DNA from: Candidatus Competibacteraceae bacterium
GTDB lineage: Bacteria > Pseudomonadota > Gammaproteobacteria > Competibacterales > Competibacteraceae
NCBI GenBank assembly: GCA_020445005.1
Contig: JAGRHM010000223.1
Span: 1-6,000, forward strand
DNA: 6,000 nucleotides
Direction of reading: 5' to 3'
Shown here one piece after another: positions 1 to 6,000 of the stretch; the first letter of the stretch is position 1, and every line of letters begins with the position of its first letter. The position numbers and the translations under genes were made by a program. The notes under the pieces are model-generated. The model was not told the DNA's origin. It made no database searches and saw only the letters and a list, made by a program, of their open reading frames with translations.

Positions 1-1
1 T

Positions 2-859
2 GCCATTAAAAGAGATGGTTTCACCATCATAAGATTCTTCAGCAGCTAACGGAGTAAATGGGACAACTACGCCGCCGTTTGCATCCAGGACCTGGTATTT
101 GGTGATGGGTTCCGGAGGATGGGTTTCGGGATCAATACCGGGTATCCTGGGAGTGACCTGAAATTCAATGGTGTATGGATAGTCGCCTCCCATGAAGTTG
201 CTCTGAAATTCGCTGGGATTCGCGACGCTGCCTACGGTAATCGTGCCGCTGCCCTGATTGTTTGCGTCTAATTCAGTGCGGAACTGGCCATTGCCGTTAC
301 GGATAAGCATGAACACGCTATCGCCGGTATCGCCAACCGGTACTTGTCGCGAAGGCCCGACTTGCAACGCACGCTGTCCCTGATCACCGTTGTACACGAC
401 ATCACCGCCCGGCGTACTGCTGAACGGCTGGCTCTGTTCCTTGAAGCCGGCGAACAGAAAAGCGCCATCGGAATCCCGGGCGTTGGCGGCTGCCATTAAT
501 TGATCACGCAGTTGCCGGACTTCCAGGATAATCGACGCCCGATTTTCGGAGGTGAGAGCGGCGTTATTGGCCTGAATCGTTAACTCGCGCGCCCGCTGAA
601 GAATTTCCGTGCTTTCCTGCACCGCAACTTCTTCAATGCCTTGCCGGCCATTAGCGATGATGATATTGCGCCCATATTGCTCGTTGAGCTTGATTTGCTT
701 GTGCAATTCCATCAAGCGGGCGCTGTTGGTCGGGTCATCGGAGGGTTTGAGGATTTTGCGTCCGCTACTGATCTGCTCCTGGGCCTTGGCCAGACCTTCC
801 TGGTGATCATTCATCCAGCGGATGCCCCGCCGGTAAATCATACTGGTGGAAATACGCAT
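2..859 (-). CDS. flgL: Flagellar hook-associated protein 3 (hook-filament junction), 5' part
   Basis: FlgL is exported and sits outside the cell between FlgK and the first flagellin ring. The frame is open from an ATG at 859 to the window edge, giving 286 codons without a stop, so the C-terminus is missing. Residues 1-140 form the conserved flagellin-like N-terminal coiled coil. This includes SSGRKILKPSDDP (31-43) and SDGAFLFAGFKEQSQPF (130-146), both characteristic of the FlgL/flagellin family. From about residue 203 the protein becomes beta-rich and Gly/Asn-rich (YQVLDANGG at 255-263, ISFNG at 282-286), resembling the modules in FlgK. E. coli FlgL is about 317 residues in total. Here the conserved C-terminal helix has not been reached by residue 286, so this FlgL is probably longer than the E. 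coli one. The gene starts 2 bases after the flgK stop, which suggests translational coupling. Confidence 0.95.
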   Translation of the reverse strand, partial: MRISTSMIYRRGIRWMNDHQEGLAKAQEQISSGRKILKPSDDPTNSARLMELHKQIKLNEQYGRNIIIANGRQGIEEVAVQESTEILQRARELTIQANNAALTSENRASIILEVRQLRDQLMAAANARDSDGAFLFAGFKEQSQPFSSTPGGDVVYNGDQGQRALQVGPSRQVPVGDTGDSVFMLIRNGNGQFRTELDANNQGSGTITVGSVANPSEFQSNFMGGDYPYTIEFQVTPRIPGIDPETHPPEPITKYQVLDANGGVVVPFTPLAAEESYDGETISFNG

Positions 860-861
860 GA

Positions 862-3654
862 TCAGCCCCTCACCGCTTCTAGCAGGGTTGAAAATATGGC
901 GTTGGACGTCTGAATAATCTGAGCGGCCGCTTGATAAGCCTGTTGAAAACGAACCAGGTTGGCGGCTTCCTCATCCAGATTCACGCCGGAAATGGACTCG
1001 CGGGTCATTGTCGATTGCTCAAGCAGGGCTTCCTGGGACCACAGGGTGTTTTCAACCCGCCGGCCCTCGGCGCCCACTTCGGCGATCATCTGCGCGTAAA
1101 CGCCCCGGTAGGTGTTACCGCCCAGCAACTGCTGCTTGGTCTCCAAGTCCACCAATGCCAGGGCATTGCGGTTATCGCCGATGCCGCCCTGGTTATTTTT
1201 AATCACGAAGGCATCGCCATCGCTCCTGATCTGGAAGACATCGCCGGCTTGGGGCGTAACTGCAGGGGGGCCTGGATCATCCGTAATCTGCGCCGTCCAG
1301 CCGTTATAGCTGATATTGCCGCCGCTGGTATAGCTGACGCCGCTGGCCAGGGTCGCGCCCTTGGTCAAGTCAAAGACATCGAAGGTATTTGTACTGGTGA
1401 AGCGGATTTCCACTTTGTTTAGCAGATCCTCGTCGTAGAGGTCCGTTAACCCCGTCACCGCAACCGTGGCTGAACCCTGGTTCGTCGGCTCGGCGCTGGC
1501 GGCCACCGGATTACCACTGATATTACCTTGTGGGGAACCGGTGATGATTGCGCTCCAACCGTTATAAGTAATCTCATTGCCGCTGGCGTAGGACAATCCG
1601 GTGGCTAGCGTCGTTCCTGTAGTCAGGTCAAGGACATCGAAGGCCCCGGCGCTGGTGAATTGAATCCTGATGGTATTTTGCAGGTTGGGATTGTCGGCAT
1701 CGACCACCGTTCCCGCCGAGATGGCGGTTGAACTGACATTGTCGGCCCATGCGGTGGCCGTGATGGGCGCGGCGGCGGCGATCTTGCGCGGATCGCTGAT
1801 ATTCAGCTCAAAGGAGGGCGCAACATTGCGGGTGGGCTGAATGAGGAAACGGTCTTCGTAGCGCGGCGGACTGTAAGGGGGCGACGTCTGTAAGTTCAGA
1901 TGCAAACCTTCCGCGCGCATAACGTCATTCAGCGCCGTGAAATCGCCATTACTGAGGATTTCCTGGTTATCCGACCAGCGCGTGACCGTGTAGCCGGCGC
2001 TGATGGTAAAGGTATCGCCAGCCGCTATGGGCGTAGCGCCATCGGTAATGGCCACGCTCCAGCCGTTGTAATCGCCCGTGGGCGGAATGGTCGCACCCGA
2101 GACGTAGGCTTGCGCGGTGGCCAAGGTTGCGCCTGTGGTGTTGTCAATCACATCGTAGGTTGCTGCGCCCGTGAATTGGATCGTGACGGTGTTCGTAAAG
2201 TTGGCGTCATTCTGATCGATAACTGTCGGCGCTGAAATGATGGCGTTTCCAGCATTGGTGTAACTGGCGCGACTGGCGACGCCAGAGGTCAGAATTTCAT
2301 AATCGGAGCGGACCAGTTGACTGCTGTCGGTGGTCGTTATCGCTCGGGTTTCAAAAGTAGCGGCGCCCGTGTTGCCGTTATAGGGCGTGGACGTCGCATT
2401 TGATGCGGCGCCTTGTGCGCTGGGTTGCAACAGGAAGCGGTCGCCGCTGGCAACGGCTCCGGCGTTTTTCTCCAGATAGATGTTGTCGACGATCAGCGGA
2501 ATATCATCGGTCAGACTGAAGTTATCCTTGACAATAACACCATCGGACAGGCGCATTAGCGTGTAATCAGTCCCATCATAACTCAGCTCATACGCTCCAG
2601 CGGTATTGTTCAGCGCCGCTGAAAACAGCGCGTCGCCTTGGTTCTTGCTGTGCGCAAGCATTCTGGGTGAACCGATATTAAAAAGGTTTTCTCCCAAAGC
2701 GCCATCAAGATCCATGCCGCGTTGATGTTGTTCATTAAAAGTTTCAGCGACACCGATCGCCAGCAAACCCAACCCATCCTGCGCTGGATTGAGAATAGTG
2801 CGGCGGAACTCAAAATAACCACCCAGTTCGCCGCTGGTGATGTAACGCTCCAGATCGCTGCCTTCCGCCTGACCTTCCAGACGCACGGTCATTTCCTGGG
2901 GATCAAAACCGGATTGCACCGCCAACAGTTTCTGGGTGGTATTGCCCACGACCAGGGGTTGACCGTTGTTGAGGAATACATTCAGGCTGCCATCCTTCTG
3001 CGTCACGACCTGAATACCGGCTAACTTAGATAAATCCACCAGCATCCGGTCGCGGTCATCGAGCAGGTCGTTGGGCGGATTCGTGGCGGAGTCTGCGGCC
3101 TGAGCGACGGCCCGATTAATGTCAGCGATACCGGTAGCGAGGTTGTTAATGGCAGTAACAGCATTGGTGATGCCCGTATCGACGGCATCGCGCAGATCGC
3201 TCAGGGCGCTGTTAATGTCCTGGATACGCGTGGTCAGCGTTTCCGCTTCATCCAGGAAAACCTGTCGCGCTGGAATCGAGGCGGGGGAATCGGCCAGGTC
3301 CTGCATCGCGCCGAAGAAGGCTTCCAGGTCAGGGGTCAAGCCGACATCGGTATCGCCGAGTAGCGCGCTGAGCTGGCTGGTCAGGTCATTGAGGTGTTCA
3401 TACTGACTAACGCCGCTGGTATGGCCACGCAGTTGCTTCATGACAAAATCGTCATAAGCGCGGGTTACACTCTCGATATCGACGCCCGTGCCCATGTAGC
3501 CATAAGATTGCTTTTCGGGCGGCGCCGTGCCCAGTTCCACTCGTTGCCGGCTGTAATAGGGGGTATTGACGTTAGCGACGTTATGGCCGGTCGTGGCCAT
3601 GCCGGCGCGGAAGGCCATCAGCCCGCGGATCGCCGTATTCAGGATATCGACCAT
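862..3654 (-). CDS. flgK: Flagellar hook-associated protein 1, unusually long with repeated modules
   Basis: FlgK forms the first junction layer between hook and filament and is exported by the flagellar type III system. It starts at an ATG at 3654 behind an AAGGGAA ribosome site and ends with TGA. Residues 1-40 carry the rod/hook N-terminal signature (GLMAFRAGMATTGHNVANVN at 11-30). Residues 60-330 are the helical, coiled-coil-forming core. Residues 885-930 carry the conserved C-terminal motif (SGVNLDEEAANLVRFQQAYQ at 889-908) that packs against the N-terminus. E. coli FlgK is about 547 residues and this one is 930. The extra length lies between about 350 and 815, where five related beta-type modules each close with a GDxFxI-like motif or a worn version of it. 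The ends are canonical, so I read it as an intact, functional FlgK with an enlarged exposed domain. The gene is followed directly by flgL. Confidence 0.97.
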   Translation of the reverse strand: MVDILNTAIRGLMAFRAGMATTGHNVANVNTPYYSRQRVELGTAPPEKQSYGYMGTGVDIESVTRAYDDFVMKQLRGHTSGVSQYEHLNDLTSQLSALLGDTDVGLTPDLEAFFGAMQDLADSPASIPARQVFLDEAETLTTRIQDINSALSDLRDAVDTGITNAVTAINNLATGIADINRAVAQAADSATNPPNDLLDDRDRMLVDLSKLAGIQVVTQKDGSLNVFLNNGQPLVVGNTTQKLLAVQSGFDPQEMTVRLEGQAEGSDLERYITSGELGGYFEFRRTILNPAQDGLGLLAIGVAETFNEQHQRGMDLDGALGENLFNIGSPRMLAHSKNQGDALFSAALNNTAGAYELSYDGTDYTLMRLSDGVIVKDNFSLTDDIPLIVDNIYLEKNAGAVASGDRFLLQPSAQGAASNATSTPYNGNTGAATFETRAITTTDSSQLVRSDYEILTSGVASRASYTNAGNAIISAPTVIDQNDANFTNTVTIQFTGAATYDVIDNTTGATLATAQAYVSGATIPPTGDYNGWSVAITDGATPIAAGDTFTISAGYTVTRWSDNQEILSNGDFTALNDVMRAEGLHLNLQTSPPYSPPRYEDRFLIQPTRNVAPSFELNISDPRKIAAAAPITATAWADNVSSTAISAGTVVDADNPNLQNTIRIQFTSAGAFDVLDLTTGTTLATGLSYASGNEITYNGWSAIITGSPQGNISGNPVAASAEPTNQGSATVAVTGLTDLYDEDLLNKVEIRFTSTNTFDVFDLTKGATLASGVSYTSGGNISYNGWTAQITDDPGPPAVTPQAGDVFQIRSDGDAFVIKNNQGGIGDNRNALALVDLETKQQLLGGNTYRGVYAQMIAEVGAEGRRVENTLWSQEALLEQSTMTRESISGVNLDEEAANLVRFQQAYQAAAQIIQTSNAIFSTLLEAVRG
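866..871 (-). promoter_or_regulatory. Ribosome binding site of flgL, inside the flgK end
   Basis: On the minus strand the sequence reads GAGGGG, 6 bases before the flgL ATG. It lies in the last codons of flgK. Ribosomes finishing flgK would therefore stop almost on the flgL start, which fits coupled synthesis of the two junction proteins. The match to the Shine-Dalgarno consensus is good but not perfect. Confidence 0.6.
1225..1473 (-). repeat. FlgK beta module E (residues about 728-810)
   Basis: Fifth module, long subtype. It reads NKVEIRFTSTNTFDVFD (746-762), then LTKGATLASGVSYTSG (763-778), then ISYNGWTAQITDD (781-793), and closes with AGDVFQIRS (803-811). A Pro-rich loop (DPGPPAVTP) precedes the closing motif. 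After it the protein returns to the conserved FlgK C-terminal region. Confidence 0.7.
1534..1725 (-). repeat. FlgK beta module D (residues about 644-707), closing motif lost
   Basis: Fourth module, long subtype. It reads NTIRIQFTSAGAFDVLD (660-676), then LTTGTTLATGLSYASG (677-692), then ITYNGWSAIITG (695-706). It is the most similar to module E. The expected GDxFxI closing strand is absent. It is replaced by a loose Ser/Asn/Ala segment (707-727) that leads into module E. Confidence 0.7.
1834..1992 (-). repeat. FlgK beta module C (residues about 555-607)
   Basis: Third module, of the short subtype like A. It reads YTVTRWSDNQEIL (555-567), then EGLHLNLQ (582-589), and closes with YEDRFLIQPT (599-608). 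The closing DRFLIQPT is nearly the same as DRFLLQPS of module A. It leads into DPRKIAAAAP (621-630), a segment typical of FlgK, so C probably marks the end of the conserved D2-like part. Confidence 0.5.
1999..2247 (-). repeat. FlgK beta module B (residues about 470-552)
   Basis: Second module, belonging to the longer subtype. It reads NTVTIQFTGAATYDVID (488-504), then TTGATLATAQAYVSG, then YNGWSVAITDG (529-539), and closes with AAGDTFTIS (544-552). Modules D and E align to it closely through IQFT..., DV-D--TGATLA and YNGW----IT. Module B has a 4-residue insertion (PPTG) before YNGW that D and E lack. Confidence 0.7.
2425..2595 (-). repeat. FlgK beta module A (residues about 354-410)
   Basis: First copy of the FlgK module. 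It opens with YELSYDGTDYTL (355-366), continues LSDGVIV (369-375) and closes with SGDRFLLQP (403-411). This copy resembles the standard module found in ordinary FlgK proteins, so it is probably ancestral. The similarity to the other copies is at protein level and I judged it by eye. Confidence 0.55.
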
Positions 3655-3660
3655 AAATAA

Positions 3661-3667
3661 TTCCCTT
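3661..3667 (-). promoter_or_regulatory. Ribosome binding site of flgK
   Basis: AAGGGAA on the minus strand, 6 bases before the ATG at 3654, in the 34-base gap after the flgJ stop. It supports this ATG as the start, together with the exact match of the first residues to the FlgK N-terminal family pattern. Confidence 0.65.
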
Positions 3668-3688
3668 GCGGGCCTCCGAATGAATGAA

Positions 3689-4699
3689 CTAACTCTTCTC
3701 TCTGGTTATCGGCCCAGCGCTGGCGGACTTGAGCGTCTCAAGCGCCTCGTCAAACGAAGGGCCGTTCATCAAACCCAGGATTTTTCGGGCATACCGGGGA
3801 TCAGTAGCGTAACCGGCCTGTTGCAGGGCGTCCAGATAAGCCGCGCCATCGCCTACCTGTTCCAAGGCATTCTGGTAGCGTGGATTAACCTGCAGGAAGT
3901 TCACGTAATCGCTAAAGCTTTCACTGTAAGAGCGATAGGCGCGGAACCCATCCTTTTGGCGCACCGCCACGCCATTGACGAATTCGAACGTGGAGTTGAC
4001 GACCCGCTCGCCATCCCAACCCCGATGCGCCTTGATGCCAAACAGGTTGTAACTGGTGCGGCCATCGGCGAAACGCGGCACTGATTTTCCCCAGCCGGTC
4101 TCATGCGCGGCCTGGGCGATCAGCACTTCCGGGGCGACGCCCAATTGACGCGCGGCGGCCTGGGCATGCGGCCACATGCGCCGGACAAAAGCCACTGGGG
4201 AAGTCGGTTCGTAGGGCGCATCATCGACCGGGTAAGGATCATTCGCCGCTTTATCCGTCGCCAAAAAAGGCGTCGGTTTGGGCAGGGGCGCGGGTGACGG
4301 CATTCTGACGCTGGAGCGAATGCGCTGCACCTGACGCAGCGTCGCCAGCGGATCGCCAAGCGTGGTCGGCGAAGTCGGCGGAGTGGGGGAACCGGCTTCA
4401 CCGCCCAGTTGCCGGATTATAGCGTCGCTCAGTCCCATTTTGCCCTGTTGCGCCAGGCTCAGGGCGAGTTGCTGGTCGAACATGTCACGGTAGAACCGGG
4501 TCTGGTCGCTGTCCATCAGCCCGTCATCGCCCGGACTGGCGTCGCGCATGCTTTTGAGCATCATCTGGATAAACACCGCTTCAAACTGTTTCGCCGCTTC
4601 ACGGAGCGCCTCGGGCGATTTCTGCTGCGCCTTGCGGCGCAGATCGGATAATCCATGCAAGTCCGTGTAGACAAAGGCTGAGTCGGTGGCGTCGAGCAT
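3689..4699 (-). CDS. flgJ: Rod-capping protein and peptidoglycan hydrolase, two-domain FlgJ
   Basis: FlgJ works in the periplasm, where it caps the growing rod and opens the peptidoglycan for it. At 336 residues it is slightly longer than the E. coli protein (313). Residues 33-100 are the rod-binding domain (AAKQFEAVFIQMMLKSMRDA at 35-54, FYRDMFDQQLALSLAQQGKMGL at 69-90). Residues 101-166 are a Pro-rich linker. Residues 168-312 are the glucosaminidase/muramidase domain. The motif AAHETGWG (197-204) contains the predicted catalytic Glu200. It is followed by SYNLFGIKA (216-224), FRAY (252-255) and YATDPRYARKI (297-307), all typical of this hydrolase family. No catalytic residue appears lost. 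The start at 4699 has a strong AAGGAGG site 7 bases upstream. The gene ends with TAG, 34 bases before flgK. Confidence 0.97.
   Translation of the reverse strand: MLDATDSAFVYTDLHGLSDLRRKAQQKSPEALREAAKQFEAVFIQMMLKSMRDASPGDDGLMDSDQTRFYRDMFDQQLALSLAQQGKMGLSDAIIRQLGGEAGSPTPPTSPTTLGDPLATLRQVQRIRSSVRMPSPAPLPKPTPFLATDKAANDPYPVDDAPYEPTSPVAFVRRMWPHAQAAARQLGVAPEVLIAQAAHETGWGKSVPRFADGRTSYNLFGIKAHRGWDGERVVNSTFEFVNGVAVRQKDGFRAYRSYSESFSDYVNFLQVNPRYQNALEQVGDGAAYLDALQQAGYATDPRYARKILGLMNGPSFDEALETLKSASAGPITREKS
3706..3732 (-). promoter_or_regulatory. Candidate sigma-28 (FliA) promoter for flgKL, inside flgJ
   Basis: On the minus strand the sequence is TCAAGTCC, 11 bases, then GCCGATAA. The known FliA consensus is TAAAGTTT-N11-GCCGATAA. 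The -10 element matches at all 8 positions, the -35 element at 5 of 8, and the spacing is exact. The site lies in the last codons of flgJ. Transcription would begin near 3699, leaving a leader of about 45 bases before the flgK ATG. In enteric bacteria flgKL are known to be made both by read-through and from their own class 3 promoter, so the position fits. The spacer also holds a perfect 10-base palindrome (CCAGCGCTGG, 3714-3723) of unknown meaning. Confidence 0.7.
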
Positions 4700-4706
4700 G
4701 ATGATG

Positions 4707-4713
4707 CCTCCTT
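4707..4713 (-). promoter_or_regulatory. Strong ribosome binding site of flgJ
   Basis: AAGGAGG on the minus strand, 7 bases before the ATG at 4699, a near-perfect Shine-Dalgarno sequence. It lies in the 24-base gap after the SPOR gene. It is the strongest ribosome site in the window and fixes the flgJ start. It also means flgJ does not depend on translation of the inserted SPOR gene. Confidence 0.8.
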
Positions 4714-4723
4714 CTTCGCTCTT

Positions 4724-5512
4724 TCAGCGCATTCGTGCTTGAATCTCGCTGAAGCGGCGAATCCAGGGTTTAATCGAACCGGAGCGGGCAGCGATTTCCG
4801 TCGCGATTTTCTGCGCGGCGGCAAAATCCGGGTAGTCGCCAATCACCAGCGAATACCAGGGTCCAGACCGGCTCGGTGAGGTAAAGTAAGCTTTCGGCCC
4901 ATCAGCGGCGATGGAGTCCGCTGCCGCGATTTCCCGGAGCCGATCCAAGTCCTTGCCGCTATAAAGCTGCACCGTGTAATGATCAGGATTACGCCCTTCC
5001 AGCCAGTCCGGCTCCAGCAGATTACCGGCTGGCGTCGTCGATTCCAGTTCAATCGGCGGCGGGATTCTCGAAGTCAGCGTCGCTGCTTCCAACGAAGCCG
5101 CTGAGGACGCACCGTGCGGGACTTCGGTATGGGTTTCCGTGTGCGGCTCCGGATCCAGCTCAATCGGCGGCGGAATATTGGATCTTGGCATGGAGGGCAT
5201 TGGCGGCGCATCGACCACGGGCGGGGCATGGCTCTCGACCGCCGGGCTGGTCTCCATCGCGTGGGCTTCCGGGGAATGCGCCGGCTCCGCTTGATGATTC
5301 ACATTGGCCAAATGCGGGGGATCGGTGACCGGAACCTCGGGTTTGGAGGGATGCGCAGCCGGTGGCGCATGATCGGCGCTGGCGATTTTAGCAGCCGGTT
5401 CATCCGGTTGGCTCAGGTTGATCATCATGTTGATCGAACCCGCCTGCAAGCCGATGGCAATGACCAGAACGCCGCTAAATAATGCGAGAGGTTTCCACGA
5501 GAGGCTGGCCAT
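4724..5512 (-). CDS. Membrane-anchored SPOR-domain protein inserted between flgI and flgJ
   Basis: I do not recognise this as a named flagellar protein. The 262 residues show a short cytoplasmic start, one membrane segment (about 8-24, PLALFSGVLVIAIGLQAG region) and a long periplasmic linker rich in Pro, Ala, His and Glu (35-170) with IPPPIEL twice. The C-terminal domain (about 174-257) looks like SPOR: YTVQLYSGKDLDRL (179-192), then GPWYSLVIGDYPDFAAAQ (217-234) and KPWIRRFSEIQ (248-258). SPOR domains bind glycan strands stripped of their peptides, as in FtsN and DamX, which share this layout. The start at 5512 is well bounded: an in-frame stop lies 3 codons upstream and the next Met is residue 29, after the membrane segment. 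Its ribosome site is weak. Lying 9 bases after flgI and 24 before flgJ, it probably acts at the wall during rod or P-ring assembly, but this is inference. A cell-division role remains possible. Confidence 0.85.
   Translation of the reverse strand: MASLSWKPLALFSGVLVIAIGLQAGSINMMINLSQPDEPAAKIASADHAPPAAHPSKPEVPVTDPPHLANVNHQAEPAHSPEAHAMETSPAVESHAPPVVDAPPMPSMPRSNIPPPIELDPEPHTETHTEVPHGASSAASLEAATLTSRIPPPIELESTTPAGNLLEPDWLEGRNPDHYTVQLYSGKDLDRLREIAAADSIAADGPKAYFTSPSRSGPWYSLVIGDYPDFAAAQKIATEIAARSGSIKPWIRRFSEIQARMR
5045..5065 (-). repeat. Direct repeat copy 2 in the SPOR linker (IPPPIEL)
   Basis: Second copy of the 21-base unit, encoding IPPPIEL at residues 150-156. It is followed by Glu where copy 1 is followed by Asp. 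It lies shortly before the SPOR domain. Either a recent short duplication or a conserved binding peptide would explain it. Confidence 0.75.
5156..5176 (-). repeat. Direct repeat copy 1 in the SPOR linker (IPPPIEL)
   Basis: These 21 bases encode IPPPIEL (residues 113-119) and match a second copy at 5045-5065 at 19 of 21 positions. One of the two mismatches is silent wobble in Glu-Leu and the other in Ile. The copies are 111 bases (37 codons) apart. The flanking linker is not obviously repeated. Confidence 0.75.
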
Positions 5513-5521
5513 AATGAGTGC

Positions 5522-6000
5522 TCAAATAACAATCAATTCGGCTTTGAGGGCGCCCGCCGCTTTCAGTGCTTCCAGAATGGCGATCAGATCGGTGGGGGAT
5601 GCGCCCACCTGGTTGACGGCGCGCACGATGTCATCCAGCGCGACGCCGGGGTTGAATAGAAACATCGGCTTCTTTTCCTGATTGATGGAGATATTCGCAT
5701 TAGGCACCACGGCGGTTCGCCCACCGGAGAAAGGCGCGGGCTGACTGACAATCGGGTCGGAGGTGATAGTGACGGTCATGTTGCCGTGGGAAACCGCAGC
5801 GGGACCGACCTGGACATTCTGGCCAATCACTACGGTGCCGGTTCGCGAATTGACGATGACCTTGGCGGCGCTCTGCGCGGGAACGACTTCAATATTTTCC
5901 AGCACAGCAATCAGGCTGACCCGCTGGTTGGGATCGATGGGCGCGCGCACCTGGACGGAAACCGCATCAATCGCCTGCGCCGCCTGGCCGCCCAGCGCCC
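5522..6000 (-). CDS. flgI: Flagellar P-ring protein, 3' part
   Basis: FlgI is secreted to the periplasm and forms the P-ring around the rod in the peptidoglycan layer. The frame is open to the window edge. The visible part is the last 158 residues of a protein usually about 350-370 long, and the signal peptide and N-terminal half lie outside. It begins [20 protein letters not shown]. It includes the FlgI signatures [20 protein letters not shown] and [20 protein letters not shown]. The family C-terminus follows ([20 protein letters not shown], then [10 protein letters not shown]), ending in TGA at 5522-5524. A GTG at 5950 lies in frame but is an internal Val, not a start. The end is intact, with no sign of truncation. 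The next gene begins 9 bases later in the same frame. Confidence 0.97.
   Translation of the reverse strand, partial: ALGGQAAQAIDAVSVQVRAPIDPNQRVSLIAVLENIEVVPAQSAAKVIVNSRTGTVVIGQNVQVGPAAVSHGNMTVTITSDPIVSQPAPFSGGRTAVVPNANISINQEKKPMFLFNPGVALDDIVRAVNQVGASPTDLIAILEALKAAGALKAELIVI

Noticed and set aside
931..1422. Plus-strand open frame of 163 codons inside flgK
   Set aside because: It lies fully antisense to the conserved flgK C-terminal region, has no recognisable motif or ribosome site, and is explained by the codon bias of the real gene.
3663..3672. Small inverted repeat (CCC-TTGC-GGG) between flgJ and flgK
   Set aside because: A 3-base stem is too weak for a terminator and has no T-run on the transcribed strand. 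It merely overlaps the flgK ribosome site.
3566..4084. Plus-strand open frame of 172 codons across the flgJ-flgK junction
   Set aside because: It is antisense to the FlgJ hydrolase domain and the FlgK N-terminus, both strongly conserved. The predicted protein looks like no known family.
4120..4401. Minus-strand open frame of 93 codons overlapping flgJ
   Set aside because: It is a shifted frame of the Pro-rich flgJ linker, giving an Arg/Pro-rich shadow peptide without motifs.
5114..5482. Plus-strand open frame of 122 codons, Arg/Gly/Met-rich
   Set aside because: It is the mirror of the His/Pro-rich linker of the SPOR gene. Its odd composition comes from that linker.
5948..5950. GTG codon as a start for a short separate gene at the window edge
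   Set aside because: The frame continues upstream to the window end with typical FlgI sequence, so this is an internal valine of flgI.

Overview
The window is a block of late flagellar genes from a Gram-negative bacterium, most likely a gammaproteobacterium. The evidence is a P-ring gene (so there is an outer membrane and a peptidoglycan-spanning rod), the two-domain FlgJ with a C-terminal muramidase that is typical of beta- and gammaproteobacteria, and long FlgK and FlgL proteins with extra surface modules. Base composition is moderately GC-rich. I cannot name the genus from sequence alone.

All genes lie on the minus strand and are read from high to low coordinates: flgI (3' part, 6000-5522), an inserted membrane-anchored SPOR-domain gene (5512-4724), flgJ (4699-3689), flgK (3654-862) and flgL (5' part, 859-2). 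The gaps are 9, 24, 34 and 2 bases, so this looks like one polycistronic unit whose main promoter lies beyond position 6000. There is no gene-free stretch longer than 34 bases. I see no RNA gene, mobile element, CRISPR array or rho-independent terminator.

The genes follow the outward order of flagellum assembly. FlgI forms the P-ring in the periplasm, FlgJ caps the growing rod and cuts peptidoglycan, and FlgK and FlgL form the hook-filament junction outside the cell. Three things stand out. A SPOR (peptidoglycan-binding) gene sits between flgI and flgJ, which are normally adjacent. A near-consensus sigma-28 (FliA) promoter lies inside the 3' end of flgJ, where it would give flgKL late, checkpoint-controlled expression. 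FlgK is very long (930 residues) because of a chain of repeated beta-type modules, and the same kind of module also appears in FlgL.
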